From Pseudomicrostroma phylloplanum (lineage: Eukaryota > Basidiomycota > Exobasidiomycetes > Microstromatales): a DNA stretch of 64,000 nt. Position numbers and translations under genes: made by a program. Under the pieces are notes generated by a model, which did not search any database, was not told the origin of the DNA, and was given only the letters and a program-made list of their open reading frames with translations. Shown here piece by piece: positions 1-9,525 of the stretch (position 1 is the stretch's first letter; each line of letters opens with the position of its first letter). Location: positions 620,001-684,000 of the forward strand of contig BCHS01000006.1 in the NCBI GenBank assembly GCA_039545275.1. Reading direction: 5' to 3'.

Positions 1-394
1 TCAAGACTAGCTTCCATTTCTTTGCTCACCGATTGGTGAAGAGAATGTCGCTGGCGCCTAACGTCCAACGAGTGGAAGCACTGTCCTGGAAAGCACTCAA
101 GGGCATGCAGCCCCAGACGGCGGGGTCATCCACGACGGAGATGTGGTTGGCATAAGTCAGTACTCCCCTCCCCTCGCCCCTCCGCGCCTCGTCCGCCAGG
201 ATCTGGAGGAATTTGTCGAGACCATTGACTTGACAGGAGGAAGAGTGGACGTTCGTCAGGTACTTTGCAAAGGAGGCGACGAAGGCTGATGCGGGGTGGA
301 AATGGTATCATTGGTAAGCAAGAGCAGGGCGAGTGCGGAGCAGCAGCTGCTGCTGTTGTCGTCTTTGCTCACATACGTAAGGGCGAAAGCCCAT
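1..394 (-). CDS. TAZ1: Tafazzin, 5' part (partial, runs off the left edge)
   Basis: Monolysocardiolipin/phospholipid transacylase that remodels cardiolipin in mitochondrial membranes. Two exons are visible: 394-373 and 285-30. A further GT donor (gtgagc) at 29 leads out of the window, so the C-terminal half is missing. The acyltransferase HX4D motif reads NHISVVDDP, followed by WG and by WTLGASDILFTN, all diagnostic of tafazzins. The start at 394 (MGFRPYV) is inferred because it joins in phase through the intron at 372-286 and gives the short N-terminus normal for the family. Upstream of the start the minus strand runs into the leader of ARH1, so the two genes are divergent. The family call is firm; the first exon is less so. 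Confidence 0.8.
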
Positions 395-624
395 TGCGTG
401 GGGTCGTCGGCAGCGTGCGACCAGAGCAAGACCTGGTGGACCTGAAAATGACTGATAGTATCAATGGGGAAAGGGGGGAAGGTTGAGGAAGTGGGGATGC
501 TGCTGCTGCACCTTCCTGTCTTCCCCCGATTGACGGAAGCGCGGCGAGGCACGGCCGCTTCGGAAAAAAGAAGAGTGGACCCTGCGCCACTTTGTCTCCG
601 GGACTGGCAGACGCAGCTCACACT

Positions 625-644
625 CAGTCAGTCAGTCAGTCAGT
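625..644. repeat. (CAGT)5 tetranucleotide tract
   Basis: Five perfect CAGT units lie between TAZ1 and ARH1, about 64 nt before the ARH1 start. The same unit recurs near 6034 and, on the other strand, near 56019-56081. Confidence 0.9.
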
Positions 645-707
645 CCTTCCTGGGTTGCACTCCTTCTGGTCAGCGCTGCTACGGACAACAACACTCGTCG
701 TACCGCC

Positions 708-2648
708 ATGCGCCCATCAGCATTGCTCCGCATACGGGCAACCGCCCCTTGTGCCGCAAGCATGCCTCCGATACGCCTGGCCATCATCGGCTCCGGTCCT
801 TCCGCCTTCTACTCAGCAGCTCGCCTCCTCTCCTCGCCCACACTCAAGTCCGAAGACCCTTCCAGCCTCACAGTCCACATGTTCGAGCGCTTACCCATAC
901 CCAACGGACTCGTGCGCTGGGGCGTAGCTCCAGATCACCTCGATGTGAAGAATGTAGAGCACAAGTTTGCCGAAGTGGCCAAGGATCCGCGCTTTCGCTT
1001 TTGCGGGAATGTCAATGTGGTTCAAGGCAATGAAGAGCTTGGCGCTGCAGACGAGCAACGGCGGAAGGGGTACCAGTATCCGCACGCCATCCAGTTACCA
1101 CTTGCCACGCTGGCGAGGCATTATACCCACATCCTCTTCTCCTACGGCTGCTCCTCTTCACGACCACTTGGCATTCCCGGCTCGCAGCAAGGCGAGCTCA
1201 ACAACGTCCATTCCGCCCTGGACTTTGTCAATTGGTACAATGGCCATCCTGCTGCACACGACGTGGAGCTGCTCAGTCGTGAGCCTTGGCGGAGAGTTGA
1301 CCTGGCAGGAGGCAAGAGTCAGATGGATGTGATAGGCGCGGGAAATGTGGCCCTCGATGTGGCCCGTATCGTGCTACGCGCATCTGCTGGGTCTCTACTG
1401 GCCGCATCGGGTTCCTCACCATCCTCGAGTGGCCGTAGGGCAAAGGAGGCTCTGGAGACGAGCGACGTACCGGAGTCCGTACTGCAGCACCTCTCTGAAT
1501 CTTGCATCAATCATGTGGACATCTCTGCCAGAAGAGGTCCAGCCCAGGCCGCCTTCACCAACAAGGAACTACGGGAGATGCTCGCCCTACCAGGAGTCGG
1601 GTTCGAAGCCGTAGATGGCGATCTGCTCCAGAAGGCAGAAACTCAAGTCGCCCAGCAGGAGGAGGAGAGCCGGAGAGCAGCCAAGACTGGCGATGTTGAC
1701 GCGGACGCAGCGGCGCACAGCGCTGGCGAAGCGAGAGTGAGGAAGAGGCTGCTGAGTCTTCTTGCAAAGGGAAGCAAGACGAGCTCAAAAGAGGCAGATC
1801 GGAATTGGAGACTCAACTTCTACCGAGCTCCAGCCGCCTTCCTGGGAGGAGGTGGCTCGTCCTCCGGTGGCGAGAGGGAGCCTCTCAAGTCTATCCAGTG
1901 GACATCCACCTCTTACCCCTCACCGCCCGTCGCAGAGTCAGAAGCGGCCAAAGCTACCTCCGGGCCGGCCGCGCCATGGGGCAACGAGCCTGCGCCTACC
2001 TCGTCGGAAGGGGTAGCTACTCTACCTACAGACTCTACTTCCTCGGCATCCGACAGTACGCCTCGCGTACCTGGCTCGGCCTTTGAGACGAAGAGCGATC
2101 TGGTGGTTTCTAGCGTGGGGTACAGAGGCACACCCCTGACAGGCAGTCACACAAATACGTCTGGTGCGAGCAGCGGAGGATCCTCCAGCTTGCTTCCCTG
2201 GGACAGCAAACGAGGCGTGGTCCCAAACCTCGACGGACGGGTGTTGAGCGAGCAAGGAGAGGTGCTTCCCAACATCTACGTCTCTGGTTGGCTGGCCCGT
2301 GGACCAGTGGGGGTCATTGCTTCTACCATGCACGATGCCTACTCGGTCGCAGATACGATCCTCGCCGATCACCTGGCTTCCTCTTCTTCCTCTTCTTTCT
2401 CCTCGGATCGCCCACCAATCGCGGCTCTTAGCGCACTGCTTACTGTCTCGGAACCGGGAACAAGGACAGTGGAAGAGCTGGTCCCGAGCCTTCCGGGCGA
2501 ACTCCTGCAACCAAGAGGCGACAAACGGCTGGTCAGCTGGTCAGACTGGCTGCGGCTAGACCAGATTGAGCAGGAGAGAGGTAGACGAGCTGGCAAAGCA
2601 AGGGAAAAGACGCTGGACGTGAGGGAGATGCTGGAGCTGATGGGGTGA
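708..2648 (+). CDS. ARH1: Mitochondrial NADPH:adrenodoxin (ferredoxin) reductase
   Basis: Flavoprotein that passes electrons from NADPH to mitochondrial ferredoxin for Fe-S cluster, heme A and ubiquinone synthesis. Single exon, 646 aa. The FAD fold starts at about residue 22 with LAIIGSGPSAFYSA, and the NADP-binding motif GAGNVALDVAR lies near residue 210. The C-terminal motif SGWLARGPVGVIAS near 525 is typical. The first 18 residues (MRPSALLRIRATAPCAAS) are basic and Ser/Ala-rich, like a mitochondrial presequence, which supports the first ATG over the second at codon 19. The protein is longer than usual (family roughly 460-500 aa) because of Ser/Gly/Ala-rich insertions near residues 305-365 and 385-460. 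It converges on COQ7 with a 113-bp gap. Confidence 0.93.
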   Translation: MRPSALLRIRATAPCAASMPPIRLAIIGSGPSAFYSAARLLSSPTLKSEDPSSLTVHMFERLPIPNGLVRWGVAPDHLDVKNVEHKFAEVAKDPRFRFCGNVNVVQGNEELGAADEQRRKGYQYPHAIQLPLATLARHYTHILFSYGCSSSRPLGIPGSQQGELNNVHSALDFVNWYNGHPAAHDVELLSREPWRRVDLAGGKSQMDVIGAGNVALDVARIVLRASAGSLLAASGSSPSSSGRRAKEALETSDVPESVLQHLSESCINHVDISARRGPAQAAFTNKELREMLALPGVGFEAVDGDLLQKAETQVAQQEEESRRAAKTGDVDADAAAHSAGEARVRKRLLSLLAKGSKTSSKEADRNWRLNFYRAPAAFLGGGGSSSGGEREPLKSIQWTSTSYPSPPVAESEAAKATSGPAAPWGNEPAPTSSEGVATLPTDSTSSASDSTPRVPGSAFETKSDLVVSSVGYRGTPLTGSHTNTSGASSGGSSSLLPWDSKRGVVPNLDGRVLSEQGEVLPNIYVSGWLARGPVGVIASTMHDAYSVADTILADHLASSSSSSFSSDRPPIAALSALLTVSEPGTRTVEELVPSLPGELLQPRGDKRLVSWSDWLRLDQIEQERGRRAGKAREKTLDVREMLELMG

Positions 2649-2761
2649 CGAAGAATGGTTGTCCGTCTTGGATCAATAAGTAGAAGAATGTACACTAGAA
2701 TTACAACACAATACACCAAGCACGCCTTTCTCTCCGAGGGGCCAAGAGTCTTCTCTCCAAC

Positions 2762-3764
2762 TCAAACCCTCTTAGCAACCTCAATAGCCCCTTTACATCC
2801 CCACCCAATAATTGCACTGAGCAGCGCATGCGCCGGCGCCTGCTGCGCATCATGCTCCACTGCCGTATCCAGGTGTTCTAGCTCATCGTCCCTGAACTCT
2901 TCGAGGAGGTTGCGCAAGGTCTGGAGAGATTGGTAGGGAGTGGTGGACTCGGGGGTGGGAGCTGTAGAGAGGGCTGCGCTGTGCGCTTCGTGAGAGCTTG
3001 AAGCTTCCGAGACCGAGGAGGAGGAGGAGGAGGGAGAGGGAGAGGAGGCGGAGGAGACGCCTGAGCGGAAGGAGGCGAGGACTTCGTCTAGGTGGGACAT
3101 TTGGCTGTGCAGGAAGGAGGAGAGGAGAGGATAAGCAGGAGAGGTTCAGCTGAGTACTTGTCTTGTGGACTCTCTCTGCCTCGCTACTGTGTTGCTCTAC
3201 TCACTCGTCGTAGTGCTCCCCAATAACCGTCTCCACCGCCTCAGTACAAGCCATCGCCGCCTCCTTTCCCATAAGCGCCGTCACTCCCCCTAGCAAGCTT
3301 CCCATCGCTCCCCACACTGGATTCAACAAGCTCGGTCTAACTCCATGCTGCCTCAGTAACATCTCTGCCACTTTCAGATGCTTCTTCTCACTCTCCCACA
3401 TTTCCAGTGTAAGCTTCGTCGACTGTGGGTCATTCCTGATATGTTGAAACACCCGTGCTTGAGCACTGTAGATTGTGTTTGCTGCGATTTCTCCAGAGTG
3501 GTCTACACGTAGGAGAGAAGTGAGGGTGTCCCGGTGGTGAGGTGGGAGGGGTGGGGTGCCTTGAGAGGTCGTTGCGGCGGTCGTGGTGGGGTTGGTGTAG
3601 GCTGAGGAGGCTAGGAGGGTCGCGCTTGATGCTGAGGAGGAGTGGCGGATACTCGTGGTGTTGCTGGAAAGGACACGCGGTGTGCGGGCAGCAGAGCGTG
3701 CGTACAGGCTCCTCCCAAGGACAGAGGAGCAAGAGGAGGAAGCGATGTTTCGTGTAGCGGCCAT
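2762..3764 (-). CDS. COQ7: 5-demethoxyubiquinone hydroxylase, mitochondrial
   Basis: Di-iron hydroxylase that carries out the penultimate step of ubiquinone synthesis on the matrix side of the inner membrane. Exons 3764-3205 and 3104-2762 flank a 100-nt intron (gtgagt...cacag) that restores GEHYDDQ across the junction. The ferritin-like iron ligands are visible: [34 protein letters not shown] and [10 protein letters not shown]. The N-terminus ([14 protein letters not shown]...) is rich in Ser/Arg/Ala and fits a presequence. A Ser/Glu-rich insert after residue 200 is unusual but sits in a loop position. The protein is 300 aa; the yeast protein is a little shorter. It is divergent from TIM13 across 294 bp, so the two mitochondrial genes may share control. 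Confidence 0.94.
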
Positions 3765-4058
3765 GACGAATAGAGCTGAGGATCAAAGAGGCAGCTAGCA
3801 ATGGTAGGATGCGGCTTTGCGAAGAAGCTCCTCTGCCTTAGTCAATCACACAAAATGGCCGTATTCTGTGCTTCCGGCGAGGTGGAGCTGACTTGATTGT
3901 CCGTCCCTTCCTTCGGCCGTCGGTCCCCATGCGCACATTTCCGCCGAGCTCGACTGCCAAAAATCACCTCTCCCTCCGCTACGCTCACCAGCTACAGAGA
4001 CCAACGACCACCACAAGCCCATCCTCATCCATTCATACCTCTCGTAATATAGCCAGCA

Positions 4059-4582
4059 ATGGAGAGCATCTCGTCGGCATTTTCAAACATGAAGGGCGCA
4101 TCGCCCCAGGAGAAGAAGGAGGCAATCAAGCGGCAGGTGTCGAGTGAGATTGCCATGGCCAATGTGAGTGTCCATTCTCCATCTAGATGCTGCGTGCGAT
4201 GAAGAACTTCCGAGCGCCTTGCTTGGACGAAAGAGACATTAGAGCTGATCATTGTCTACTCCAAAATCTCTCAGGCTCAAGACCTCATCACAAAATCCAC
4301 AGAGAAGTGCTACTTCAAGTGCGTGCCCAGCCCATCTACAAGTCTCTCTTCAAAGGAAGAAGTGGTGAGTGCCCTAAGCAGAAGCATGTATATACATGCC
4401 GCTCGCCACCTGTCCCTCTTCCCATTCACAGATGAGCTGACGTCTTTGTCCCTTATTGTTGGCTTGACTCACAGTGTCTGGACCGGTGTCTGCAGCGCTA
4501 CTTTGAGGCATTCAACATCGTCGCCTCTGCCTACACTAGGAGGGTGGCTGCCGAGAGGAATGCCGGAGCTACGTTGCAATAG
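4059..4582 (+). CDS. TIM13: Mitochondrial intermembrane-space chaperone Tim13
   Basis: Small Tim chaperone that pairs with Tim8 to escort hydrophobic precursors across the intermembrane space. Three exons, 4059-4163, 4275-4364 and 4475-4582, all phase 0, give 100 aa. The twin CX3C signature is split by the second intron: CYFKC in exon 2 and CLDRC in exon 3. The N-terminal helix (SSEIAMANAQDLI) and the C-terminus (QRYFEAFNIVASAY) match Tim13 rather than Tim8 or Tim9. The gene is too fragmented to appear as one open frame. It converges on ESF2 with 157 bp between stop codons. Confidence 0.93.
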
Positions 4583-4739
4583 AAGACAAAAGGAGGAGCG
4601 CAAGGGCAGGGGTCGGAAGGTCAGAGGCTAGGGAGAGAGATGGACTCCACACACCACTTGTACTACGTCAATAGGATTGCAGTGCGATTGAAGCAAGAAG
4701 CCAGGTATGATGGTGAGACCAACGGGCGTTCTGTTCACC

Positions 4740-5917
4740 TCAAAGAAGCTTGCTCAGTACCCCATCCAGAGCGCTACTGTCACCACTCTTATTCCTCTTT
4801 GACCCACTCCTCTCGTCCGGTCCACCCTCGCCGGAAGCTGCCCTCTTCTTGGCCCCACTCGCGCTTTCCTTCTGATCCCTCACGTCCCTCGAGACTGGCT
4901 GACGCTGCTTGAATGTCCTCGTCTTACCTCCTGGCCCGACTGCCTTCGTTGGAGCGCCCGCTGAAGCAGAGTCACCTCCGACACTACCACTGGTCCCTGC
5001 TGATCCGGCTTTCTGCGCCCTTTGCCTGCGCCTCTCCTCCTTGTCCTTCTGCACGCGGGCTCTCTCTACCTTCTTGAGGTAGTCTTGCTGCTCGAACTTG
5101 GACTGCGATAGTTCGGTCCGCAGACGTGAGGCATGCGCTGCTCGTTCGTGTGCTGTTTGATGGGAGGGAAGACGAGGGGCATAGAAGACAAGTCAGCTAC
5201 CAGGCTCCTCGTTGGTCGATCCCCCGTCTCCAGTGTCACTCTACTCACCCATTTGCTCGCTCAGCATGTGCCACTTGAAGCCAGAGAGGTACTTCAGGGT
5301 CCAAACGTCGTCCTTCCACCTCTTGGCATTCTTGTTGGATGATCTACCGCCCCGAGTGAAGCCAATGGGCTGGGCATTGAGCGATTCAGCCACTACCCTA
5401 GCTACCGACTTCTTGGAGAATTCTACCCAGCCCTCGGTGAAGCTCGTGTGCCTGCGAGCTGGAGTGATAGAGTACCAGAGCCAAAGTCAGCGCTCGATTC
5501 CTCTGTCACTTTAGCTCGGATCCACTCACCCAGCTTCCTGCCAGCCTCTGCCTCCCTCTCCTTCTTCCTCCCATCCTGCAGATAGATGCGCTCCACCTCA
5601 CCATAGCCACTCAGCAAGTGCCGAACTTTGGGCGGGGTCATCCCAGGTGGGATGCGAGAGATGTATACGATTCCCCTCTTCTTCTGTTTGCGCTGGAATG
5701 CCTCGAGCTCGTGAGGAGTGAGAGGAGTGACGGTAGGTCCTTCGTTTGGATCATCGTTGCCTTCGTCATCTGATGCTTCAGAGCCAGAGCGCGAGGGTGA
5801 CCGTGAGTCGGAGGAAGTGGGCGAGGAGGAGGAGGAAGAAGGTCCAACGACGGCCGCTGTTGCCCCATCGCCATCTTCAGCTGCCCACTTGGACGTATCA
5901 AAGCGAGGATCGGTCAT
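4740..5917 (-). CDS. ESF2: Pre-rRNA processing factor ESF2 / ABT1 (RRM protein)
   Basis: Nucleolar factor of the small-subunit processome needed for early 18S rRNA cleavage, known to cooperate with the helicase Dbp8. Exons 5917-5530, 5458-5249 and 5152-4740 give 336 aa with introns of 71 and 96 nt. After an acidic Ser-rich N-terminus, an RRM starts near residue 80 ([23 protein letters not shown]), continues through FTEGWVEF, and ends in the family element [20 protein letters not shown]. The C-terminus is basic and disordered, typical of nucleolar proteins. It is divergent from DPH3 across 274 bp. Confidence 0.92.
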
Positions 5918-5966
5918 ACTATGCAGGTGAGCTTTGTCTGTGGTTCGCCAGGCAGGATACGGAAGC

Positions 5967-5989
5967 CTCCGACAGAATTTGGTTCGGAG
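5967..5989. promoter_or_regulatory. Inverted repeat CTCCGA-N11-TCGGAG
   Basis: Six-base arms (5967-5972 and 5984-5989) in the divergent ESF2/DPH3 promoter contain CCG and CGG triplets in inverted orientation, the general layout bound by Zn2Cys6 dimers. A binding role is inferred only. Confidence 0.4.
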
Positions 5990-6033
5990 AGCGCCATTTC
6001 CTGTTTCCGTCTGTCTGGGCGTGTCGCTGCGCA

Positions 6034-6059
6034 CAGTCAGTCAGTCGGCAATTTTGCCG
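6034..6059. promoter_or_regulatory. CAGT repeat followed by CGGCAA-TT-TTGCCG inverted repeat
   Basis: CAGTCAGTCAGTC at 6034-6046 runs directly into an inverted repeat with perfect six-base arms (6046-6051 and 6054-6059), 133 bp before the DPH3 start. It is a candidate operator or core-promoter element; no factor can be named. Confidence 0.4.
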
Positions 6060-6191
6060 CCTGAAGGACAAAATTGCAGACTGCTTCCTCTTGTCTTCTT
6101 TCACCCACTCCAGACGAGCACAACCCTCACCGCCTTGCCCTTTGCGGCTTACTCTCCTTCTTCACTGTACTCCTGCATTACTCGCAGCAGA

Positions 6192-6784
6192 ATGGGCAGA
6201 GTCTCCTTCTACGACGAGATCGAGCTGGAGGACATGTCCTACGATGAAGACCGGGACCTGTTCCACTACCCTTGCCCCTGTGGCGATCGCTTCGAGATCA
6301 CGCGAAGCCAGCTCAAGGAGGCAGAAGACGTCGCTCGGTGCCCTAGTTGCAGCTTGATCATCCGAGTCGTCTTTGATCCTGTGAGTATACGAGACAATGG
6401 CATTAGACGCAGACAGAGTAGCAGCGTCGCAAGGGAAGAACCACGCAGACAGTCGGGCAGGCAGGCAGAAGACCCAAAGGACGAACACGTTTTTTATTTG
6501 CACGTCAGGCGTATTGCTCTCGAGCATGCCGATACCTTCAACCAGAAAATTGCTTTTCATCTTTCCACTGATGGGACCACTCGCAGCCACGCAGATAGGC
6601 ATGAAATTGCATGAAGCAGGGAGGAGGCCGGTAGCAGCCTTTGGATCTCCATAGCTAGCTGGGGTGAAGCAACTGCTGACACGCAAACTCTTACCTCCTG
6701 CCTCTTCAGCTGGACTTCGAAGATGATGACGAGCCGCCTGCCGCTACCGAGCAAAGCCTGGGACAAGTCGCCGTAGCTACCTAA
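6192..6784 (+). CDS. DPH3: Diphthamide biosynthesis protein 3 (CSL zinc finger)
   Basis: Small zinc/iron protein (KTI11) that donates electrons to the Dph1-Dph2 radical enzyme for diphthamide formation on eEF2 and also supports Elongator-dependent tRNA wobble modification. Exons 6192-6380 and 6710-6784 give 87 aa, close to the normal length of about 80. The DPH-type motif DEIELEDM is at the N-terminus, and the four metal-binding cysteines are in CPCGDRF and CPSC. The intron is long for this window (329 nt). It begins gtgagt directly after FDP, and the second exon encodes an acidic tail ([10 protein letters not shown]) as expected. The gene ends 126 bp from the convergent SCP2 gene. Confidence 0.93.
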
Positions 6785-6910
6785 ACTTTCTCTTCTGGGT
6801 ACGGCCACCACCTCTACTACTTGGCATTTCAGCTACCTACGGAGCGCGTCAAAGATCTCACACGATACGGCTACTAAGTCGTCTGGCGCCGCATTAAGAC
6901 TAGGGGTCTA

Positions 6911-8168
6911 TCAAAGCTTGCTCAGCTTCGCAATCTCCTTTTGCAGGATGTTGTTCATCTGTGTCATGCGGGCAAGAGAAGCGCAATGCGATTCTGCAGC
7001 TTCAGCGCAATTTCCTCGCCTCTCTTTCGGTCGAATGTGCCCTCACCTTCAAGCCGAGCATCAAGTTGCCCTTGACCTTGAGTCTACCCTTCAGAAACAT
7101 AGCCTGAGGCATGGCCTTGCCCATCGCCAAGTCGACCATGTCCTTGTCAGCCACTCGAATTGTCACATCCGGCTTTCGTGGAGCTTTGGTCCCCGAGGAC
7201 GATCCATCAGATGGCACAAGCTTGGAGATTTGCCCTGTCTTCCTCATGTCTACTATGAAGGTGACTGACTTTGGGGGAGGCGAGGAGGAGGGAAGTGAAG
7301 GAGAGGAGACCTCGAAGAGGAAAGTCCCGTTGATGGCTTTCAGTGCCTCAGGGCGGTCCATCCTTGGGTTGCGATCAGAATGGAGGGAGGGGGACGTTGG
7401 GGGCAGAACAGTGGCACGTCAGCAGGAGTCCAGACTACCTGTTCTTACCACACTTTTGCTAATTCACATATCAATACCGTCCAATAAGCTCTCCTCATCT
7501 TTTGCGTGTCGCAAGGCGAACTCGATCTATAGACATGATGCATAGCCGGCGAGGTCGGTCGTAGAGCTAGCTCGAATGTCAGATTCTAGTCGCGGAGGAG
7601 AGTGCTACCAGTCTGCCCACTTACGATTGCAAAGAGCTGAGCAGCCGTCCCAGGTAGGGCCGACGAGGATGAGAGAGGGCCAGCATAGTCAGCTCCTACC
7701 TTGTCAGCGCCGCTCTCGGCTTGCCAGAACGCCTCGTGTCCTGCCAAAGCATCTCTTCCGCCTGTCCTCTTTCGTCCGGCTCGGCTTCTTTGCCTCTACC
7801 CTACACTAGTACTAGCCGGTCCGCCGCTCGCGCATTCGCTCACCCACCTTGGAAATGGCAAACCCCTCCTGAAGCAGCTCCCCAGGATCCCCCTCTTCCG
7901 GACGATCTAGATCCACCAGCTCCAGATCGTCCACCTCAGCCATCAAGAGCTGCAGAATGCGGGGTACGAGGCGAGGCGGTGCGAGCGCGAAGGGATTTGG
8001 ATGTCAGCGGATGCGACCGGGGACTTTACGTCTTGCCGATTGCGATGCGATGCAGTGCGATGCCGGCTCTCAGCCGGTTCGACCTGTGGGCTCCTTTCGG
8101 CGCACTCGCAGGCAGGCCTTTCTCACCTTGAGCAGGTTGCTGTGCTGCGTGTCCCCCTTTGCAGGCAT
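6911..8168 (-). CDS. SCP2-domain sterol/lipid carrier protein with PTS1
   Basis: Peroxisomal non-specific lipid carrier protein, inferred from an SCP2 domain and a C-terminal SKL. Six exons: 8168-8127, 7949-7844, 7740-7625, 7526-7468, 7362-7047 and 6958-6911, giving 228 aa. All junctions are in phase with GT-AG borders. The SCP2 fold covers about residues 125-215: INGTFLFEV, VTFIVDMRKTG, PDVTIRVADKDMVDLAMGK and LKGRLKVKGNLMLGLK. The last exon adds only 15 residues, ending in KLSKL, a canonical PTS1. Residues 1-115 do not resemble the short family members and are unassigned. Reading through the last intron would give a different tail, ending REARKLR, without PTS1. The small middle exons are the least certain part. 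Confidence 0.85.
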
Positions 8169-9525
8169 TGTCTGAGCTGATGAGGTGATTGAATGAATGA
8201 CTATGTGACTGCTTGGTTGAGCCGGTGGAGTGGAGCTTTGGTCAAGACGCGGGAGTGCTCCAGACGAGCGCAAGCTCAAAACTTCACAGGCTTTTCTTTC
8301 CCGGGTCAGCGGCGTACCAGTTCGCGTGCTCTACACTGAAGTCAAGCCCGGAGGGAAGTGGTGAGTGGGCCAGACAGATATGGAGCGTCACTCGGTACAG
8401 TTGCCGAGTACCGGGAAACAGCCGGTGTAGCTCCGGGCTCTCACGCAGTCTTTGGGTCCGTAAATCGCTTCTTGTCTTTCCGACAAGCGAGTACTTCCCA
8501 CGCTGAGATCTGAGTGCTCCGTCCAGGGAGCAGCAAGAGAGACGGACAGACAAGTCGACTGGGCCACCAGCTCAGATCGGCCGTCAATACATCGCATAGG
8601 CGCCTTTGGCACTGCTGGAGTGGGATCACGACTGCGAGGAACGGGACAGGCGGTGTGGTCAGGTGAAAGAGGACATCGACGAGCAGCGTGCAAGTGCCGA
8701 GGCGTCCTAGCCACCATTTCCCTGTCTGGGCCCCCTGATTGCAGGTCTAGTCTATCGGCTAGTCTGGTCTAGGGCCTTGTCTCGCTTTGCACACTTACAC
8801 TTACACTCACACTCACACGGATCTCCACTCACGCTCACATTCACATTCACACTGCACGCTGCACCCTGTCCGCACGGACTGTTTGAGCGATGCAGTGTCT
8901 CGCTTCGCTTCGTCCCCCCCTCTTCCCCCAACCGAGCCGATCGACAGCACCACCTCTCCCCGTCTTCCTCCCCCGCTCCTGCCGACGACGTTCCCGGCCT
9001 CCGCGTCATCCGGATACGCACAGCTCGCCTCGCAAGGGACGAGCGGGTAAAGAGATGTGGGAAGCAGAGCGTCAGGCGACGAGAGCTGAAAGTCCGTCTG
9101 AGATCGTCGAAGCGCGAAAGGAGGGTAGCGGAGTAGTAAGCGAACGGAGCACTCTTGCCTCTCGATCTTGGTTCCTCCTCACAGCGTAGAGGCGGCTGCG
9201 AATCCTGGTGAAAAGGAAAGAAGACAAAGCGAAGCGAAATATGGCTAAATCTGATCCTATTGTTCACGTGTGGTTCAGGGTGACGTAGGGACTAGGGGAT
9301 TTACAAGTACAAAGTCAATGTTGGGGTCGCCTAGTCAGGGATGGGAAGGGAAAACAGGTTGAAGAGGAGTCTAAAGTATGAGTGGGCGTGGGAGTGAGAG
9401 TGGGGGAAATGAGTGAACAAAAGGAGAGTACAAGAATCTACACCAGAGAGACCTCGTGACTAAGGGAAAAGAGGCTCTGGTCTTCCGTGAGTCGTACACG
9501 GCGACCCACACTTCCTACATCCAAT
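8169..9525. other. Intergenic region, SCP2 leader and 3' flank of the zinc-cluster gene
   Basis: About 1.36 kb without a convincing gene. The open frames here have no recognisable domain and overlap on both strands. The only visible structure is the degenerate hexamer array at 8791-8855. The stretch should hold the promoter and leader of the SCP2 gene and the terminator of the zinc-cluster gene. Confidence 0.6.
8791..8855. repeat. Degenerate hexamer array (CACTTA/CACTCA/CATTCA type)
   Basis: About ten imperfect six-base units related to CACTCA run in a row, interrupted once by a non-repeat stretch with a BamHI-like ggatct. It behaves as a decayed minisatellite. It lies about 620 bp upstream of the SCP2 start. 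Confidence 0.7.

Noticed and set aside
8752..9267. Minus-strand open frame of 171 codons
   Set aside because: Low-complexity Cys/Lys repeats come from the hexamer array; no domain and no ATG context like neighbouring genes. It overlaps plus-strand frames of equal quality.
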